NCBI RefSeq assembly: GCF_000425265.1
Contig: NZ_AUDC01000011.1
Span: forward strand, 1 to 64,000
DNA length: 64,000 nt
Direction: 5' to 3'
From: Maridesulfovibrio zosterae DSM 11974
Lineage (GTDB): Bacteria; Desulfobacterota; Desulfovibrionia; Desulfovibrionales; Desulfovibrionaceae
In this document: piece after piece, positions 62,256 through 64,000 of the stretch
How positions within the stretch are numbered: the stretch's first letter is position 1
How the letters are laid out: each line of letters starts with the position of its first letter
Position numbers and translations under genes: made by a program
Notes under the pieces: model-generated
Database searches by the model: none
Told to the model about the DNA's origin: nothing
Seen by the model: the letters and a program-made list of their open reading frames with translations, nothing else

Positions 62256-63905
62256 TTAACCGGTAAAGCGACAGGCAATAGGCATTCTCCATCCGGTCCC
62301 GAAAGCACGGGAAGTTATTTTCAACCCAGGTGCCGCCTGTTTACGCTTAAATTCTGAGAATTTTATAAGCCGTAAGACATGTTTTACAATTTCTGGATCA
62401 TAACCAGTTTCAGCAATAATTTCACTTTCGGCCAGATGTTTTTCAACTCGCAACTCAATTATGCAATCCAAAACATCATAAGGAGGTAATGAATCTTCAT
62501 CCTTTTGATCAGGACGCAGTTCTGCAGAAGGAGGTTTTGATATTATGGGAGCCGGTATTATTTCACCACGATCCTGTTCATTCAGCCATCGGCAAACTTT
62601 AAAGACCAGAGTTTTATAAAGATCTGAAATAACGGCTAATCCACCAGCCATATCTCCATAAATTGTACAATAGCCCACAGCAAGTTCACTCTTATTGCCA
62701 GTTGTAACCAATAAGGCTCCAATCTTGTTTGATATAGCCATTACAAGATTACCGCGGATTCTGGACTGAATATTTTCTTCAGTCACGTTGGCAGGTAACC
62801 CCTTAAAAGTCGGAGCAAGGGCCTGCTCAAACTCTTTCATCAGATTATGGATGGGTATTGTAGTAGAATTTATACCAAGATTCTCAACAAGTGCAATTGA
62901 GTCATCCACACTCCCTTTACTGGAGTATGGCGACGGCATAAGAACTCCGGTTACATTCTCAGGACCGAGAGCCTCTGCGGCCACGGCTGCTGTAAGAGCT
63001 GAATCAATTCCGCCTGAAAGTCCCAAAACAACCTGTTTAAATCCAGTTTTAGACAGATAGTTATTAAGGCCGAGCACCATTGCATTCCAGGCTTCAGCTT
63101 CTTCAGAAAAATCATCAGCCGCAATATTACCTTTAGTACATTCAGAATCAACAACAACAATATCTTCTTTAAATCCATGACCACGCGCAACAAGTCTGCC
63201 ATCAACACCAAATGCGCAGCTTCTACCGTCAAATACCAGATCATCATTTCCCCCAACCTGATTGGCATACAAGATGGGAACCTTATACTTGGAAGCAATC
63301 GCTCCGAGCATCTCCTCACGATCTAATTGTTTACCTATATTAAAAGGAGACGCAGAAAGATTGATAATAATATCCGGATGTTCAGCCATCATATCATGGA
63401 TTGGATTGCGTCCGTAACGCTTTTGAAAAGTATCACCACTATCATTCCAGATATCTTCACAGATGGTTACACCTATACGCTTTCCACCTAACTCAAAAAA
63501 ATTAATATCCTGTGCAGGTTCAAAATAACGCTGCTCATCAAATACATCATAGGTGGGCAGCAGCCATTTATAAAAAGCTCGTGGAACAGTACCGTGTTCA
63601 ATCAGCCATGCTGCATTGCGCAGAGGATTACCCATTTTATCATGATTAATATCAACTCCCCCGGCAAGAAGAGCCATCCCTTCAGGAATGCTATGAGAAA
63701 GCTCAGTTACAGCATCTCTGCAGCGGGCAACAAAATCAGCATTAAGGAGCAGATCGCGTGGAGGATATCCGGTAATTGCAAGTTCAGAAGTAACACATAG
63801 CTTCGCGCCATGATCAGCGGCCTTATGAACGCCGTCAATAATAAGCTGAAGATTTCCCTCAAGATCTCCAACAGTCAAATTCAATTGCAACAGGGCTATA
63901 TTCAT
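62256..63905 (-). CDS. nadE: Glutamine-dependent NAD+ synthetase
   Basis: The 549-residue protein combines an N-terminal nitrilase-type glutaminase at residues 1 to 250 (Glu in TSELAITGYPPRDLL, Lys in FYKWLLPTYDVFDEQRYF, Cys in VTICEDIWND) with a C-terminal NAD synthetase domain (GLSGGIDSALTAAVAAEALG, LLVTTGNKSELAVGYCTIYG, GDMAGGLAVISDLYKT). It converts deamido-NAD to NAD using glutamine as the nitrogen source. AAGGATGG precedes the ATG. It is convergent with malQ. The 95 bp after it show no gene. Confidence 0.96.
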   Translation of the reverse strand: MNIALLQLNLTVGDLEGNLQLIIDGVHKAADHGAKLCVTSELAITGYPPRDLLLNADFVARCRDAVTELSHSIPEGMALLAGGVDINHDKMGNPLRNAAWLIEHGTVPRAFYKWLLPTYDVFDEQRYFEPAQDINFFELGGKRIGVTICEDIWNDSGDTFQKRYGRNPIHDMMAEHPDIIINLSASPFNIGKQLDREEMLGAIASKYKVPILYANQVGGNDDLVFDGRSCAFGVDGRLVARGHGFKEDIVVVDSECTKGNIAADDFSEEAEAWNAMVLGLNNYLSKTGFKQVVLGLSGGIDSALTAAVAAEALGPENVTGVLMPSPYSSKGSVDDSIALVENLGINSTTIPIHNLMKEFEQALAPTFKGLPANVTEENIQSRIRGNLVMAISNKIGALLVTTGNKSELAVGYCTIYGDMAGGLAVISDLYKTLVFKVCRWLNEQDRGEIIPAPIISKPPSAELRPDQKDEDSLPPYDVLDCIIELRVEKHLAESEIIAETGYDPEIVKHVLRLIKFSEFKRKQAAPGLKITSRAFGTGWRMPIACRFTG

Positions 63906-64000
63906 GAATTATTAACCATCCTTAATATTTTAGTGCGAATTGTTTAACGCTTGCCGTGCAGGTTGTCTACATATTAGAAATTATTATCACCCTGAATTAC

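Overview
The window looks like a chromosomal segment from a marine-type, low-GC member of the Desulfovibrionaceae (Desulfovibrio / Maridesulfovibrio group). This is inferred from the gene set and not from an rRNA gene, since none is present. The supporting features are a class I hybrid cluster protein with the CX2CX8CX5C N-terminus seen in Desulfovibrio, an HcpR-type Crp/Fnr regulator beside it, several small Fe-S proteins, a fused AccA-AccD carboxyltransferase, and a cysteine synthase fused to a tRNA-synthetase-like domain. No tRNA, rRNA or CRISPR array was seen.

Region 1 to 15652 is one minus-strand type VI secretion locus, transcribed tssJ-tssK-tssL-tssM-tssA-tssB-tssC-hcp-tssE-tssF-tssG, then a truncated TcdA/TcdB-type glycosyltransferase and a vgrG that runs off the left edge. 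The membrane complex (TssJLM), baseplate (TssEFGK), sheath (TssBC), cap (TssA), tube (Hcp) and spike (VgrG) are all encoded. The ClpV ATPase and PAAR tip are not in the window. Region 15653 to 17680 is a scar: AT-rich noncoding DNA, a decayed IS110-type transposase, and a small frameshifted gene.

Region 17754 to 27342 is core metabolism and motility: ssb, an unusual three-gene acyl-CoA carboxylase set (biotin carboxylase, AccA-AccD fusion, tandem biotinyl-like carrier), motA-motB-PilZ, a purine nucleoside phosphorylase and a FlgO-like lipoprotein. Region 27388 to 33184 is a nitrosative/redox stress island: a compact siroheme reductase-like protein, a polyferredoxin membrane protein, a ferredoxin, the hybrid cluster protein and a multi-cluster ferredoxin, with hcpR divergent and two TGAC-type palindromes as likely operators.

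Region 33179 to 44353 holds a methyltransferase, a DUF3859/SPOR envelope protein, CheV, and a type I secretion operon (tolC, ABC transporter, HlyD adaptor) translationally coupled to a TPR-glycosyltransferase, with a CHASE2 adenylate cyclase divergent from it. Region 44420 to 51384 holds the cysteine synthase/pseudo-CysRS fusion, a Maf-like flagellin glycosylation protein, and a PAP2 phosphatase followed by an ArnT-like glycosyltransferase. Region 51504 to 64000 holds a receiver-HDOD protein, a ZnuBC-type metal transporter, a GDSL esterase, threonine aldolase, an OlsF-like bifunctional ornithine lipid synthase, a TreZ-like GH13 protein that appears catalytically dead, malQ with a long inverted repeat over its ribosome binding site, and glutamine-dependent NAD synthetase.

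The strongest candidates for undescribed biology are the cysteine synthase fused to a motif-less CysRS, the TreZ pseudoenzyme next to malQ with its leader inverted repeat, the type I exporter with degenerate ATPase motifs coupled to a glycosyltransferase, the atypical biotin carrier, and the truncated glycosyltransferase just upstream of vgrG.
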